From Streptosporangium sp. NBC_01756 (lineage in GTDB: Bacteria; Actinomycetota; Actinomycetes; Streptosporangiales; Streptosporangiaceae): DNA of 64,000 nucleotides. The notes under the pieces were generated by a model that had not been told where the DNA came from, ran no database searches, and saw only the letters and a list, made by a program, of their open reading frames with translations. Shown piece by piece: positions 1 to 8,075 of this stretch. The stretch is from positions 6,386,001 through 6,450,000 of the forward strand of contig NZ_CP109130.1 of NCBI RefSeq assembly GCF_035917975.1, given 5' to 3'. How positions within the stretch are numbered: the stretch's first letter is position 1; every line of letters starts with the position of its first letter. A program made the translations under genes and the position numbers.

Positions 1-912
1 GACCTGGGAGAACGATGTCCAGGGTTGGTAGTAGGCGGCTGGGAGCCGCTCGGCGACTCGGGCCGCCTCCTCCCAATGCAGCCACGCGTCCCCGGTCTCA
101 CCGAGCCGCGCCGAAGTGAACGCCAACTCGAAGCAGAGCGCACCCCACATGGCCTGCAGGTCGACACTCGGATTGGTCATGGCCGGCTCGACGGCGGCCA
201 TGCCCTGCTGGTTGATGCCCTGAGCCGCCTCGAAGTCGCCGGTGTCGCGGTGGGCAGCGACCAGGAACCATACGGCGCAGGTGAGTGCCAGCGGGTCTTC
301 CGACTCCTGCGCGGCCATCAGCGCCCGGTCGGCCACTCGCCAGAGCAGATCCTGGGCGGGCTGGTAGGCGAGGAACATCTGTGTGAGGCCGTACGTCTCG
401 GCGAGCAGGGCAAGCGCTCGTCGTCGGCCGGCGTCGCGGTACATCCCCGCAGCGAGCTGAACGTCACGCAGAAGAGCCGGCAAAAGCTGACCAAGGGCGG
501 TCCGATGATCGGGCGAGGAGTGCCGGATCCGCCAGGCGGCATCCAATCGGGCGCGCAACGTGGCGAGCGGCTGCACAATGCCGGTCGGCAGCAGCGGGGC
601 AAAGTTGATCGCGGCCCGTACGTCTGCGAGCGCGGGATGCCCGGGACCGGTGAACATGCGGACCGGCATGGATTGATCGCCAGTCAACTCCGCCAGGTCC
701 CGGACACGGAGCGCCTCTGCGAGCTGGAGAATGATCGGCAGTCGCGGGTTCTGCTGAAGTCGGCCGGATTCAACGGCCTTGAGCCAGCTGGCGGATTTGC
801 CCACCAGGCCGGCCAGGACTTCCCTGGTCATGCCGCGCTGTTCGCGTTTGATTCGGATCCTCTGCCCAATGGTGAGTGCCGGTCCGAGGGCATTGTTGGT
901 ACCGTCGTTCAT
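1..912 (-). CDS. XRE-family helix-turn-helix regulator with TPR-like C-terminus, cut by window edge
   Basis: The minus-strand frame stays open from an ATG at 912 to base 1, so the 3' end lies outside the window. About 304 codons are visible. Residues about 15-75 form an XRE helix-turn-helix (GQRIRIKREQRGMTREVL, then KSASWLKAVESGR). The rest is alpha-helical and alanine/leucine rich, as in the TPR-like sensor domains of streptomycete regulators of this type. AGGAAGG lies about 10 bases before the ATG, supporting the start. The family acts as cytoplasmic transcription regulators, often beside a small partner protein; no such partner is visible here. The target is unknown. Confidence 0.85.
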   Translation of the reverse strand, partial: MNDGTNNALGPALTIGQRIRIKREQRGMTREVLAGLVGKSASWLKAVESGRLQQNPRLPIILQLAEALRVRDLAELTGDQSMPVRMFTGPGHPALADVRAAINFAPLLPTGIVQPLATLRARLDAAWRIRHSSPDHRTALGQLLPALLRDVQLAAGMYRDAGRRRALALLAETYGLTQMFLAYQPAQDLLWRVADRALMAAQESEDPLALTCAVWFLVAAHRDTGDFEAAQGINQQGMAAVEPAMTNPSVDLQAMWGALCFELAFTSARLGETGDAWLHWEEAARVAERLPAAYYQPWTSFSQV

Positions 913-1066
913 AGGCCCTGCACCTTCCTGAGCGTCTCGACAACCTCAGGCTACGGCGCAGGGCCTTTGCTGTGCAGGGAAGTCATCCGTGGAATGGGAT
1001 CTACAGCGGGAAGAAGCCCCCGCCAACCAGCAGAGGCTCCCCAACGCGGCGTTGGTTACTGCTCGG

Positions 1067-1192
1067 CCTCCTCCCGAACGTGTCCCTGGCCCCAAAGTAA
1101 GCCGATCTGCGCAGGTCACCCGACTTCCGAGAAGACTGTGTTCTCGGAAGCGGAGACGGTCACGACTTCTGAGAAAACGCACGGCTGAGAGG
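1067..1192. repeat. Left arm of a 126-bp inverted repeat flanking the MFS gene
   Basis: This arm is the reverse complement of 2659-2784 with one mismatch in 126 bases (G at 1088). It contains an internal hairpin, CTTCCGAGAA, 7-base loop, TTCTCGGAAG (about 1131-1150), and a third related motif, CTTCTGAGAA, near 1166. It fills most of the gap 913-1267, which otherwise holds only the divergent promoters of the XRE and MFS genes; no gene is seen there. Confidence 0.9.
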
Positions 1193-1267
1193 AGGGTCCA
1201 GCGCCCTCAACTCAAGAACTGTTGCTTACCCCACATAGTGCGTAGACGCGAAAACGCGTTGCCGTAG

Positions 1268-2524
1268 ATGTTTCTCAAAACGTATGGTTGTGCGCTCGTG
1301 ATCACAATGATGGAGCGAGTCCTGCCTGTCCGGCTGGGGACAGGATTCCGGTGGTTGCTGGCCTCGAGCTGGCTGACAAATCTCGGTGACGGGGTAGCGG
1401 CCGCCGCGGGCCCACTGCTGATCGCGACGATGACCCGCGACCCGCTGATGATTTCGCTGTCTGCCCTGGTGGGCTGGGCGCCACCGCTGCTGTTCAGCCT
1501 GTATGCGGGCGTGCTGTCGGATCGGTACAACCGGCGCAGGATCGTGCTCGTCGCGAACGCGATGCGGGCCGTGGTGCTGGCGGCGCTCGTCGCGCTCATG
1601 GTGACCGACACGGTGACCGTGACGACGGCGCTGGCGGCGCTCACGCTCCGATCCATCGCCGAAGTGTTCGCCGACAGCGCGACGGCCACGTTGACGCCCA
1701 TGATGGTCAGCAAGGACGATCTCGTCATCGCCAACGCCCGCCTGGGCACGGGATTCATCACCCTCAATCAGCTCGCCGGGCCTCCGATCGGCGCGGCACT
1801 GTTCGGCCTGGGCTTGACCTGGCCGTTCGCGGGCCAGCTGCTCCTGGTGGTGGCGGGGATCGTCCTGGTCTCACGGATCACGTTGCCGCCGCACGGCCGA
1901 CAGGGCGCCGATCCCAAGCCCGACACCGTACAGGAACTCATCGCCGGGTTCGGCTGGACCATCCGGCACGCGGCGGTCCGCACGCTGGCGCTCACGATCC
2001 TGATCTTCAACTTCACGTTCGGCGCGGCCTGGTCTGTTCTCGTCCTCTACACCCAGGAGCAGCTCGGCCTCGGCGCCATGGGCTTCGGCCTGATGACCAC
2101 CATCGGCGGGATCGGTGGCCTGATCGGCACTGGCCTGTACGGGGCCATCACCCGCAAAGTGAGCCTCGGCGCCCTGATGCGGATCGGACTCATCATCGAA
2201 ACGTTCACCCACCTGGGCCTCGCCCTGACCCATTCGCCGTGGGTCGCCGGGGGCATCTTCCTGGTCTTCGGCGCGCACGCGTTCATCTGGGGCACGACCT
2301 CGGTCACCGTCCGCCAGCGCGCGGTCCCACGCGAGCTACAGGGCCGGGTGGGCAGCGTCAACACCATCTGCGTCTACGCCGGTCTGGTGGTCGGCTCGCT
2401 GATCGGCGGTGTTCTGGCCACCCGCTTCGGTGTCGCGGCGCCGTTCTGGTTCGCCTTCGCTGGTTCCGCGGTGTTCGTGGTGCTGCTGTGGCGGCAGCTC
2501 ATCCTCATCGCCCACGACGACTGA
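1268..2524 (+). CDS. MFS drug/siderophore exporter (EntS/MefA-like)
   Basis: A 418-residue integral membrane protein with alternating hydrophobic helices and short charged loops, about 12 segments, the normal size for a major facilitator exporter. The loop between helices 2 and 3 reads SDRYNRRRIV, the usual GxxSDRxxRR-type MFS signature. By family it would be a proton-driven efflux pump of the EntS/macrolide type; the substrate cannot be read from the sequence. The first ATG (1268) lacks a clear ribosome site; ATG at 1308 or 1311 (different frames) are weaker choices, and none has a Shine-Dalgarno. The gene lies alone between two inverted repeats, so gene and repeats may have arrived or can move as a unit. 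Confidence 0.88.
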   Translation: MFLKTYGCALVITMMERVLPVRLGTGFRWLLASSWLTNLGDGVAAAAGPLLIATMTRDPLMISLSALVGWAPPLLFSLYAGVLSDRYNRRRIVLVANAMRAVVLAALVALMVTDTVTVTTALAALTLRSIAEVFADSATATLTPMMVSKDDLVIANARLGTGFITLNQLAGPPIGAALFGLGLTWPFAGQLLLVVAGIVLVSRITLPPHGRQGADPKPDTVQELIAGFGWTIRHAAVRTLALTILIFNFTFGAAWSVLVLYTQEQLGLGAMGFGLMTTIGGIGGLIGTGLYGAITRKVSLGALMRIGLIIETFTHLGLALTHSPWVAGGIFLVFGAHAFIWGTTSVTVRQRAVPRELQGRVGSVNTICVYAGLVVGSLIGGVLATRFGVAAPFWFAFAGSAVFVVLLWRQLILIAHDD

Positions 2525-2658
2525 GATAATCGAATACGCGCTCACCCGCCCGGAGATCGACGCCGAGCGCGTCGTCCTGGCGTCCTCCTCCCGAAGGTGG
2601 CCCCAGCCGCCAACGAGCGACGCGGTCCTGTTCGCGGAGGTGCCGAACTGGGGTTTTG

Positions 2659-2784
2659 CCTCTCAGCCGTGCGTTTTCTCAGAAGTCGTGACCGTCTCCG
2701 CTTCCGAGAACACAGTCTTCTCGGAAGTCGGGTGACCTGCGCAGATCGGCTTACTTTGGGGCTAGGGACACGTTCGGGAGGAGG
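2659..2784. repeat. Right arm of the 126-bp inverted repeat
   Basis: Reverse complement of 1067-1192, 125 of 126 bases identical. The arm overlaps the last codons of the ASCH gene that ends at 2762. The single mismatch between the arms falls in that stop codon. The enclosed unique segment (1193-2658) is about 1.47 kb and contains only the MFS gene. Confidence 0.9.
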
Positions 2785-3133
2785 AGGCCTGCTCGACGCG
2801 CTCGATCCCGATGGCCAGAACTCCAAGAGCTTCTTTCTCGGGCCCGTAGATGCGGCGGATGTTGGCCAGCTGCTCCTCGCGAGGTGAGTCCGGGTTGACG
2901 TTCGCCGGCCCCTCGGTGTCGAGCATCTCCTCGAAGGAGGAGTAGTGGGCGACACGCGTGATGTGGGTCAGGCATTCATCGCCCTCGGAGGTGAAGCGGA
3001 TGTGGTCGCCCATCTTGGGGCTGCGCAGCTTGGGATAGCAGACGCGAACCTCAACGGTCTTACGGCCTGCAGCGACCAGGTCGAAATACTCCCGGTAAAG
3101 ATTCATCTCCCAGAGGACAGGGCGGGCCGTCAT
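2762..3133 (-). CDS. ASCH-domain protein
   Basis: 123 residues from ATG at 3133. The sequence MTARPVLWEMNLYREYFDLV, then GRKTVEVR and the loop PKMGDHIRF, has the ASCH (PUA-like) pattern: a short beta strand, a conserved K-x-x-E-x-R and a GDxIxF turn. ASCH proteins are thought to bind RNA or modified nucleic acids; no catalytic role is established for this subgroup. The start codon overlaps the stop of the upstream GntR remnant (ATGA), so the two once formed a translationally coupled pair. The last eight residues (ASSSRTCP) are encoded inside the right inverted-repeat arm, so the natural C-terminus was probably replaced. Confidence 0.75.
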   Translation of the reverse strand: MTARPVLWEMNLYREYFDLVAAGRKTVEVRVCYPKLRSPKMGDHIRFTSEGDECLTHITRVAHYSSFEEMLDTEGPANVNPDSPREEQLANIRRIYGPEKEALGVLAIGIERVEQASSSRTCP

Positions 3134-3318
3134 TGGCGTCGCGTGATGGGGTAACCGACCTCGAACCGAGAGGCGTCGCGGCGAGTGACGTTGACCTCCA
3201 CCACTCGGCCGGCGGCGGCTCCGGAACTGGCGATAGTGGTTCGGATCACGCACAGCACCGGTACACCCGGATCCAGATCGAGTAGGGCGGACTCCGTCGG
3301 AGTCGCAGCCCGAGCGGA
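3130..3318 (-). pseudogene. GntR-family regulator remnant: UTRA C-terminus only
   Basis: About 60 codons on the minus strand match the end of a HutC-type GntR regulator: ATPTESALLDLDPGVPVLCV, then IRTT, GRVVEVNVTRRDASRFEVGY and a terminal stop. This is the last part of the UTRA ligand-binding domain. The wing-helix DNA-binding domain and most of UTRA are absent. Upstream, the sequence changes abruptly into a plus-strand dehydrogenase start at 3322. The overlap of its stop with the ASCH start suggests an original regulator-ASCH operon truncated by deletion. Confidence 0.6.
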
Positions 3319-3321
3319 ATT

Positions 3322-3717
3322 GTGCCCGCCCACTGCGTCGCCGTCGTCACCGGCGCCGCGACCGGTATCGGCGCCGCTATCGCCCGCGCACTCGGCCGCG
3401 CCGGCGCGGATGTCGCGATCAACCACCCTGGCCACCAGGAGTACGAAGCGGTCGAGGTCGCCGACAGCGTCCGCCGGGCCGGCCGGACCGCGATCACGGT
3501 CAAGGCCGACGTGCCCGGCCCCATCCAGGTGGAGCGGGAGACACTACTGCAGACGAGCCAGCGGACAGCACCTGACCTGCAAGTGGCACGCCAATGCCTG
3601 AATCGGCGAGGTCAGCCGGATGATGTTGCGGGGGCGGTAGCGTTCCTCGCAGGCCCTGAAGCGTCGTTCATCACCGGCCAGTCCCTGCACGTCGATGGCG
3701 GCTGGCTCCTGCACTGA
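3322..3717 (+). pseudogene. Short-chain dehydrogenase with internal deletion
   Basis: The reading frame (GTG at 3322) begins like a FabG-type SDR: VAVVTGAATGIGAAIARAL, the NADP-binding TGxxxGIG motif. It ends like one: RGQPDDVAGAVAFLAGPEAS, ITGQSLHVDGGW. Only 131 residues are present against about 250. The central part, including the catalytic Ser-Tyr-x-x-x-Lys and the NNAG strand, is missing between about residues 64 and 95, where unrelated sequence joins the halves. It cannot be an active dehydrogenase. It precedes the NUDIX gene by 15 bases, so it may survive as a leader. Confidence 0.75.
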
Positions 3718-3732
3718 CCGAAAGGACATCCC

Positions 3733-4185
3733 GTGAAGGAACGTGTACGAGCCATCCTCATCACGCCTGGCGGAAACCTGCTGACCATCAAGCGAGTGCG
3801 GCCAGGCATGGAGCCCTACTGGGTGCTCCCGGGCGGCGGCGTCGAGCAAGACGACGCGAGCCTGGAGACCGCGCTGCACCGGGAGATCCACGAGGAGCTC
3901 GCCGGCACCGCCACCATCCACTCCCTGCTTCACACCCTCGAAGGCGACGACCGGCAGCACATCTTCCTCGCCCGCATCCACACCTGGGACGTAAGCCGGC
4001 GACGCGGCCCGGAATTCGCCGACCCCGTGCGGGGCGCGTACATCGTCGAGGAAGTGCCGTTGACCCCTGAGGCCCTCGCCCAGATCGCCCTGAAGCCCGC
4101 GACGGTCGCGGAACTGCTGGCCGAGCACGCCTCGGAGCTGTTTCAGCTTGCCGATCTGAGGCAGGAAGATCGGCGCTCCGCCTGA
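3733..4185 (+). CDS. NUDIX hydrolase
   Basis: 150 residues from GTG at 3733 with AAAGGA seven bases upstream. The NUDIX box runs from GGGVEQDD to REIHEELAG; the metal-binding REIHEEL helix is complete, while the first conserved Glu of the GX5E part is shifted or replaced by Ala. Members hydrolyse nucleoside diphosphates linked to another group (house-cleaning or nucleotide-sugar turnover). The substrate is not predictable from this sequence. A strong hairpin follows at 4195-4230. Confidence 0.88.
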   Translation: MKERVRAILITPGGNLLTIKRVRPGMEPYWVLPGGGVEQDDASLETALHREIHEELAGTATIHSLLHTLEGDDRQHIFLARIHTWDVSRRRGPEFADPVRGAYIVEEVPLTPEALAQIALKPATVAELLAEHASELFQLADLRQEDRRSA

Positions 4186-4194
4186 TCTACAGCA

Positions 4195-4230
4195 GGAAGC
4201 CTCGCCACCCGTGACGGTGACGAGGCTTCC
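4195..4230 (+). terminator. Hairpin terminator after the NUDIX gene
   Basis: GGAAGCCTCG pairs with CGAGGCTTCC, continued by CACC/GGTG after one mismatch, around a CGTGAC loop. It starts 10 bases after the stop codon. There is no clear U-tract, as is common for actinobacterial terminators. Confidence 0.75.
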
Positions 4231-4329
4231 TTGAGCGCCATGGGAGCGATGGAGGGGAGATAGGCGGACGTCGGGCGAGGCCACCACCTCCGAAGGTGGC
4301 CAGAGCAGCCGTACGGCGTTGCCTCCACA

Positions 4330-4413
4330 TCACAGCGCCAACATCAGCAGCACCGAGCCGCGGAACCCCACCCTGCGCTCCAGCGCTCGTAGCCGGTCGT
4401 GGAGGCCCGTCAT
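4330..4413 (-). CDS. Tiny ORF coupled to the tail-like gene
   Basis: 27 codons, MTGLHDRLRALERRVGFRG and then SVLLMLAL. The ATG overlaps the stop codon of the preceding minus-strand gene (ATGA). The first half is a charged heptad-like helix and the end is hydrophobic. Short coiled-coil ORFs often follow phage tail-type genes of this sort, but it is too short for a firm call and may be a truncated remnant. Confidence 0.3.
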   Translation of the reverse strand: MTGLHDRLRALERRVGFRGSVLLMLAL

Positions 4414-4805
4414 AGCATCGGGATCACGATGATGTCGCGCGAGGCGATGTCAGCTGTGTCGGGGTCGGTGCCGGCACTGGTCAGGTGCTGGGTGCGGATG
4501 TAGCAGAGGTTGCCGGGCGCCAGCCCGTCGAGCAGCGAGACGCGGGAGCCGTACTGGAACTCCGTGTCCTCGGCCGCGCTGCCGTAGCCGCGGACGGTGA
4601 CGGACAGCGACAGGATCTCCGTCCCTGCGCTGTTGTCCAGGAACAGTTGTGGTGCCAGGAACACGCGGTCGAGGGCGCTGGCGCCGTTGTCGCGGAACCC
4701 GCCGCCGATCGTCAGCCGGACACGGCCGGAGGCGGGGGCGACGAAATAGACGCCCACTTCGGTGGAAGAAGCGCCTGGAGGGCCGGGGACGCACCAGTGA
4801 CGCAC
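4410..4805 (-). CDS. Phage-tail-like beta-rich hypothetical protein, probably 5'-truncated
   Basis: 131 residues from GTG at 4805, with no ribosome site. The body (GVYFVAPASGRVRLTIGGGF, a middle with SLSVTVRGYG, and the end ASRDIIVIPML) resembles small beta-sandwich proteins encoded in actinophage tail or baseplate regions, which typically end in an IVxPxL strand. The usual N-terminus (MRTYHxPT-like) is replaced by MRHWCVPG, so the beginning may have been lost. Neighbouring DNA is full of truncated genes. The function is unknown and the phage link is inference from general appearance. Confidence 0.5.
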   Translation of the reverse strand: MRHWCVPGPPGASSTEVGVYFVAPASGRVRLTIGGGFRDNGASALDRVFLAPQLFLDNSAGTEILSLSVTVRGYGSAAEDTEFQYGSRVSLLDGLAPGNLCYIRTQHLTSAGTDPDTADIASRDIIVIPML

Positions 4806-4938
4806 GATCAGCGGACGGATCTACCTCTTGACGTTCTGGCCTGGCGCTTTATGAAATGTGAGAACACATCATCCCGGTGTTCCGACCCCGGCGGAGACCG
4901 TCCCGGACCACGGCCGGACGTCACCCCGGACGAGAGGT

Positions 4939-4977
4939 CCCGCCCCCGGCCTGCCCGCAGCCCAGGCCGGGGGCGGG
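4939..4977. terminator. Perfect 15-bp GC hairpin in a 563-bp non-coding stretch
   Basis: CCCGCCCCCGGCCTG pairs exactly with CAGGCCGGGGGCGGG around a 9-base loop. It is the only strong element in 4806-5368, between the tail-like gene (minus) and the DUF1275 gene (plus). The rest of the stretch has long open frames on both strands but no recognisable protein, ribosome site or codon bias. The hairpin could stop transcription in either direction or be a dispersed palindrome. Confidence 0.5.
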
Positions 4978-5368
4978 GGCTCCCGAGGAAGGGGCCGCTC
5001 GGGAGAGGAGACCGGCCGGCCCCGAGCGGGCCAGACCGGATCAGCCGCCGGACGGCGCCGGGTGGACGATCGCGGCGATGTCCTGCTCGGACTCGGGCCG
5101 GGTGTTCCAGGCTGGAGCCGTGACGACGGGTGTTCCTCATCCCCGAAATCCCCGGGGCCGCGTGGGAGAGCGGCGTGTCCGGCGAGCCACGCGGTCGTCG
5201 CGTTTTCGATGCGGCAGACTCGACCTCGTACGGCCAAGCCGGTGAGAGTGGAGACTCGGATATGGCGACCACCGGCCGGTCCGGGCGGATGACGACCACC
5301 AGCCCGGGTTCCGGTCGACGGTGCGTTCCAGAACTCTCCGTCGAGTACGGCCGGCGAAGTCCAGGCGC

Positions 5369-6058
5369 GTGGATGCGGTGAATCCCGCGACCGCGTCGGC
5401 GCGACGGTGGGGTTACACCGTCCTGGTCCTGCTGACCCTGGCGGCGGGCGCGATGGACGCCATCGCCTTCCTGAGACTCGGCGGCGTCTTCACCGCGAAC
5501 ATGACCGGCAACCTGATCCTCGTCGCCCTCGCCGGCAGCGAGGACTGGCAGATCCGCACACTCCGGTCGGGACTCGCGTGTGTGATCTTCTGCGTCGGGG
5601 TCTTCGCCGGTTTCGCGATGTCCGGTACCGGGCGGGGGGACGGGCGATGGCCGCCAGCCGTCACCCGCCTGATCTGGGCCGACTTCGTACTCCAGCTCGT
5701 CTTCCTCGTCATCTGGACGCGCTGCGGCGCCGTACCCGGACCGGCCCTGAAGTTCGTGCTGATCGCGTTGGCGTCCTGCGCCATGGGACTGCAGGTGGCG
5801 GCGGCCCGCCGGGTCGGCATCGCGGGCATCAGCACGGCGTTCGTCACCGGCACCCTCACTTCCATGGTCGGGTCGTTGGTGTTGCGCGAGCCCGCCGAAG
5901 CCGCGTGCCACGCGGTCATCGTCTCGGCCCTCGCCGTCGGCGCGCTCTGCTCGTCACTGCTCCTGCACCTCGCGCCGGCCTGGGCGGGCGCGCTCCCACC
6001 GGTCTTCCTGCTTCTCGCGCTCGTCACCGTCACCTCGCGCCTGCGAGACTTGGCCTGA
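5369..6058 (+). CDS. DUF1275 (YoaK-type) membrane protein
   Basis: 229 residues from the GTG at 5369 (GTG at 5381 also possible; an in-frame GTG exists upstream at 5321). About six hydrophobic helices are visible, with the family hallmark GAMDAIAFLRLGGVFTANMT followed by GN near the N-terminus and a second-half motif AFVTGTLTSMVGSL. DUF1275 proteins are cytoplasmic-membrane proteins of unknown role; some are linked to stress. It is followed after 55 bases by the peroxiredoxin gene on the same strand, and the two may be co-transcribed. Confidence 0.85.
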   Translation: MDAVNPATASARRWGYTVLVLLTLAAGAMDAIAFLRLGGVFTANMTGNLILVALAGSEDWQIRTLRSGLACVIFCVGVFAGFAMSGTGRGDGRWPPAVTRLIWADFVLQLVFLVIWTRCGAVPGPALKFVLIALASCAMGLQVAAARRVGIAGISTAFVTGTLTSMVGSLVLREPAEAACHAVIVSALAVGALCSSLLLHLAPAWAGALPPVFLLLALVTVTSRLRDLA

Positions 6059-6113
6059 CCGAGGCGCCGGAGACCGGCGGTGAGCGATCACAGTGACACG
6101 AGGAGGACAGGTC

Positions 6114-6590
6114 ATGGGTGCAGCCCCTGCTGTTGGAGACACCGTCGAGGACTTCGAACTCCCCGACGAGACCGGTACGGCACGGCGGCTCAGCGACTTC
6201 CTCGCCAAAGGGCCCGTGGTGCTCTTCTTCTATCCGGCGGCCATGACGTCGGGATGCACGGCGGAGAGCTGCCACTTCCGGGACCTGGCGGCCGAGTTCG
6301 CCGCGGTGGGCGCGACCCGGATCGGGATCAGCCGTGACGCGGTGGACCGGCAGCAGATGTTCGCCGAGCGCAACCAGCTGGGATATCCCCTGCTGTCTGA
6401 TCCGGACGGCACCGTCGCCCGGCGGTTGGGCGCCCGCCGCAGCATCGGCGTGGGCCCGTTCCTCACCCGCCGGATGACCTTCGTCATCGACGTCGACCGC
6501 CGCCTTCTCGAAGTGATCCACAGCGAGACCAGCATGCAGGCCCACGCCGACCGGGCCCTGGCGGCCCTGCGGGCACGGACCGGGGCGTGA
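6114..6590 (+). CDS. PrxQ/BCP-type peroxiredoxin
   Basis: 158 residues from ATG at 6114, with AGGAGG seven bases upstream. A thioredoxin-fold AhpC/TSA protein. The peroxidatic cysteine lies in FYPAAMTSGCTAESC and the resolving cysteine five residues later, the CxxxxC spacing of the BCP/PrxQ group. It reduces hydroperoxides using thioredoxin-like donors in the cytoplasm. The sequence after the active site (GISRDAVDRQQMFAERNQLG) is typical of the family. No regulator is adjacent. Confidence 0.9.
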   Translation: MGAAPAVGDTVEDFELPDETGTARRLSDFLAKGPVVLFFYPAAMTSGCTAESCHFRDLAAEFAAVGATRIGISRDAVDRQQMFAERNQLGYPLLSDPDGTVARRLGARRSIGVGPFLTRRMTFVIDVDRRLLEVIHSETSMQAHADRALAALRARTGA

Positions 6591-6679
6591 TCCGACGGTG
6601 ACGGCCGCCCGGTCTGGGTCCGGCCCCGCACGCCTGATGCGGTGACCGGACCTACGGGGAACGTCGCGGCACCGGTCGA

Positions 6680-7606
6680 TCAACCGATGGCGGCGGTGAC
6701 GGCCGGCAGGTAGCCCCAGTACTGCCCGCGCTTGTTGGGGTGGTAAGACTGCCAGGCGTCCGACGGCACGATGCGGTTGACCCACTCCCGCTGGATTCCG
6801 CCGGGGGCGCACACCCCGTGCCCGGCGAAGGCCGCGCTCACGTCGACGTAGCGGAAACCGGACTTCTCCGCCTGCTCCTCGATGACCGTGTTGAGATGGT
6901 CGACGAGCAGGTTCATCCGCTGGCGCCGCCATTCGGCGACACCGCAGCCGAGGGAGCGGCCCAGCTCGAACAGGTGCGGGTAGCCGGTGACGAAGACCTT
7001 CGCCTGCGGAGCGGATTCGCTGATCGCGCCGTAGGTCCAGGCGAGCTTGCCGGGGAGCACCTGGTCGATGAACCGCCCGGACCTGTCGAGGACCCGGTTG
7101 CACTCGTCGGAGTCGCTGTCGACCACGACGCACTTGACGATGGCCGACTCGAAGTCGGCGTCGTTGCCGCCGATGGTGAGGGTGACCACGGTGGTGTTGT
7201 CGTCCAGGGCGTCCGGGATCTGGTTCTTCACCACGTCCTCGGTCACCGCACCGCCGCAGGCGTCGTACTCGAAGCTGTCGGGGCGGTGGTTGCGGGCCCA
7301 CAGGATCGGGTGGGAGTTGCCACTGCGACGGCACAGCCCGCTGAAGGGGTCGTAGTTCCCGGCGCCCGAGCCGGAGGCGAAGGAGTCTCCCAGGGCCGCG
7401 TAGTGCACCGCGCCGGAGCCGGCGGCGGGAACGGCGGGAGCGGCGGGAGCGACGGGGACGGCCGGAGGGGCGGGAACGGCAGCGGGGGCGGGAACGGCAG
7501 CGGGGACGTCGAGGGCGGGGACGGAGTCGGCGGTGGCCGGGCCCGTGCCGACGCCGAAAGTGATCAGGGGAGCGGTGACGAGAGCCGCGAGAAGGTGGTG
7601 ACGCAC
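6680..7606 (-). CDS. Secreted SGNH/GDSL hydrolase (esterase/lipase)
   Basis: 308 residues from GTG at 7606, with AGGAGA upstream. The N-terminus (VRHHLLAALVTAPLITFGVG) is a signal peptide. It is followed by a Pro/Ala/Val linker of about 45 residues. The catalytic domain has block I ALGDSFASGSG (Ser nucleophile), block III IGGND and block V SDAWQSYHPN with the Asp-x-x-His dyad. Paired cysteines suit an extracellular disulfide-bonded enzyme like streptomycete and mycobacterial secreted lipases. The substrate is probably a lipid or acyl ester. The gene stands alone. Confidence 0.9.
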   Translation of the reverse strand: MRHHLLAALVTAPLITFGVGTGPATADSVPALDVPAAVPAPAAVPAPPAVPVAPAAPAVPAAGSGAVHYAALGDSFASGSGAGNYDPFSGLCRRSGNSHPILWARNHRPDSFEYDACGGAVTEDVVKNQIPDALDDNTTVVTLTIGGNDADFESAIVKCVVVDSDSDECNRVLDRSGRFIDQVLPGKLAWTYGAISESAPQAKVFVTGYPHLFELGRSLGCGVAEWRRQRMNLLVDHLNTVIEEQAEKSGFRYVDVSAAFAGHGVCAPGGIQREWVNRIVPSDAWQSYHPNKRGQYWGYLPAVTAAIG

Positions 7607-8075
7607 GGTGTTCTCCTGTGGCTGGGACGGCCGAACATGACGGTCGGAAATGTATTGACCGCACTGCGTGACGACACCGTGGCGGGGGGAGAAATGGGGA
7701 AACGGCAACTCGGGTTTGCCTTTCGCCGACCGGTGGTTGCCTGACAAGGGTGTTCAAGTGGTGATGTGTTTACCGGCCGAGGCTCATGCGTCCCATGGCG
7801 TGGCAATGCGTCATTCGGTTCGGTGCGGAGGGGCGTCGCGGTGCCAAGGAGCGAGAACGATCTTTCCCTTCATGCGGCCGGGCTCGCTGGGCGCATGACC
7901 CTGGCCGCTTCCTTCATGTTTCACAGGGTCGGTGACGCTCTCGCGAGCGGCTCCGGAGAGGGTGAAGCCGACCTCGGCGTATCGCAGGCCGTGAGTCTCT
8001 TCGGTAGAGGCTTGAGTTCCCGGTCGGAGACCGGTGGGCCGGCCGGAACTCGCGGGCGACCGCCGTTCCCGCCCG
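7607..8075. other. 469-bp gap, with possible scar of a zinc-type oxidoreductase 3' end
   Basis: No complete gene is visible. On the minus strand (about 7838-7985) one open frame ends with EPGRMKGKIVLAPWH, which recalls the last strand of medium-chain quinone/alcohol oxidoreductases (GRxxGKIVLxP). The preceding 30 residues are only loosely compatible. It may be a pseudogene tail or coincidence. The promoter of the SGNH gene must lie near 7607-7700. Confidence 0.25.

Noticed and set aside
25..1188. Long plus-strand open frame of 387 codons
   Set aside because: It lies opposite the XRE regulator and runs into the inverted repeat; composition is Gly/Arg rich with no motif. It is an antisense shadow.
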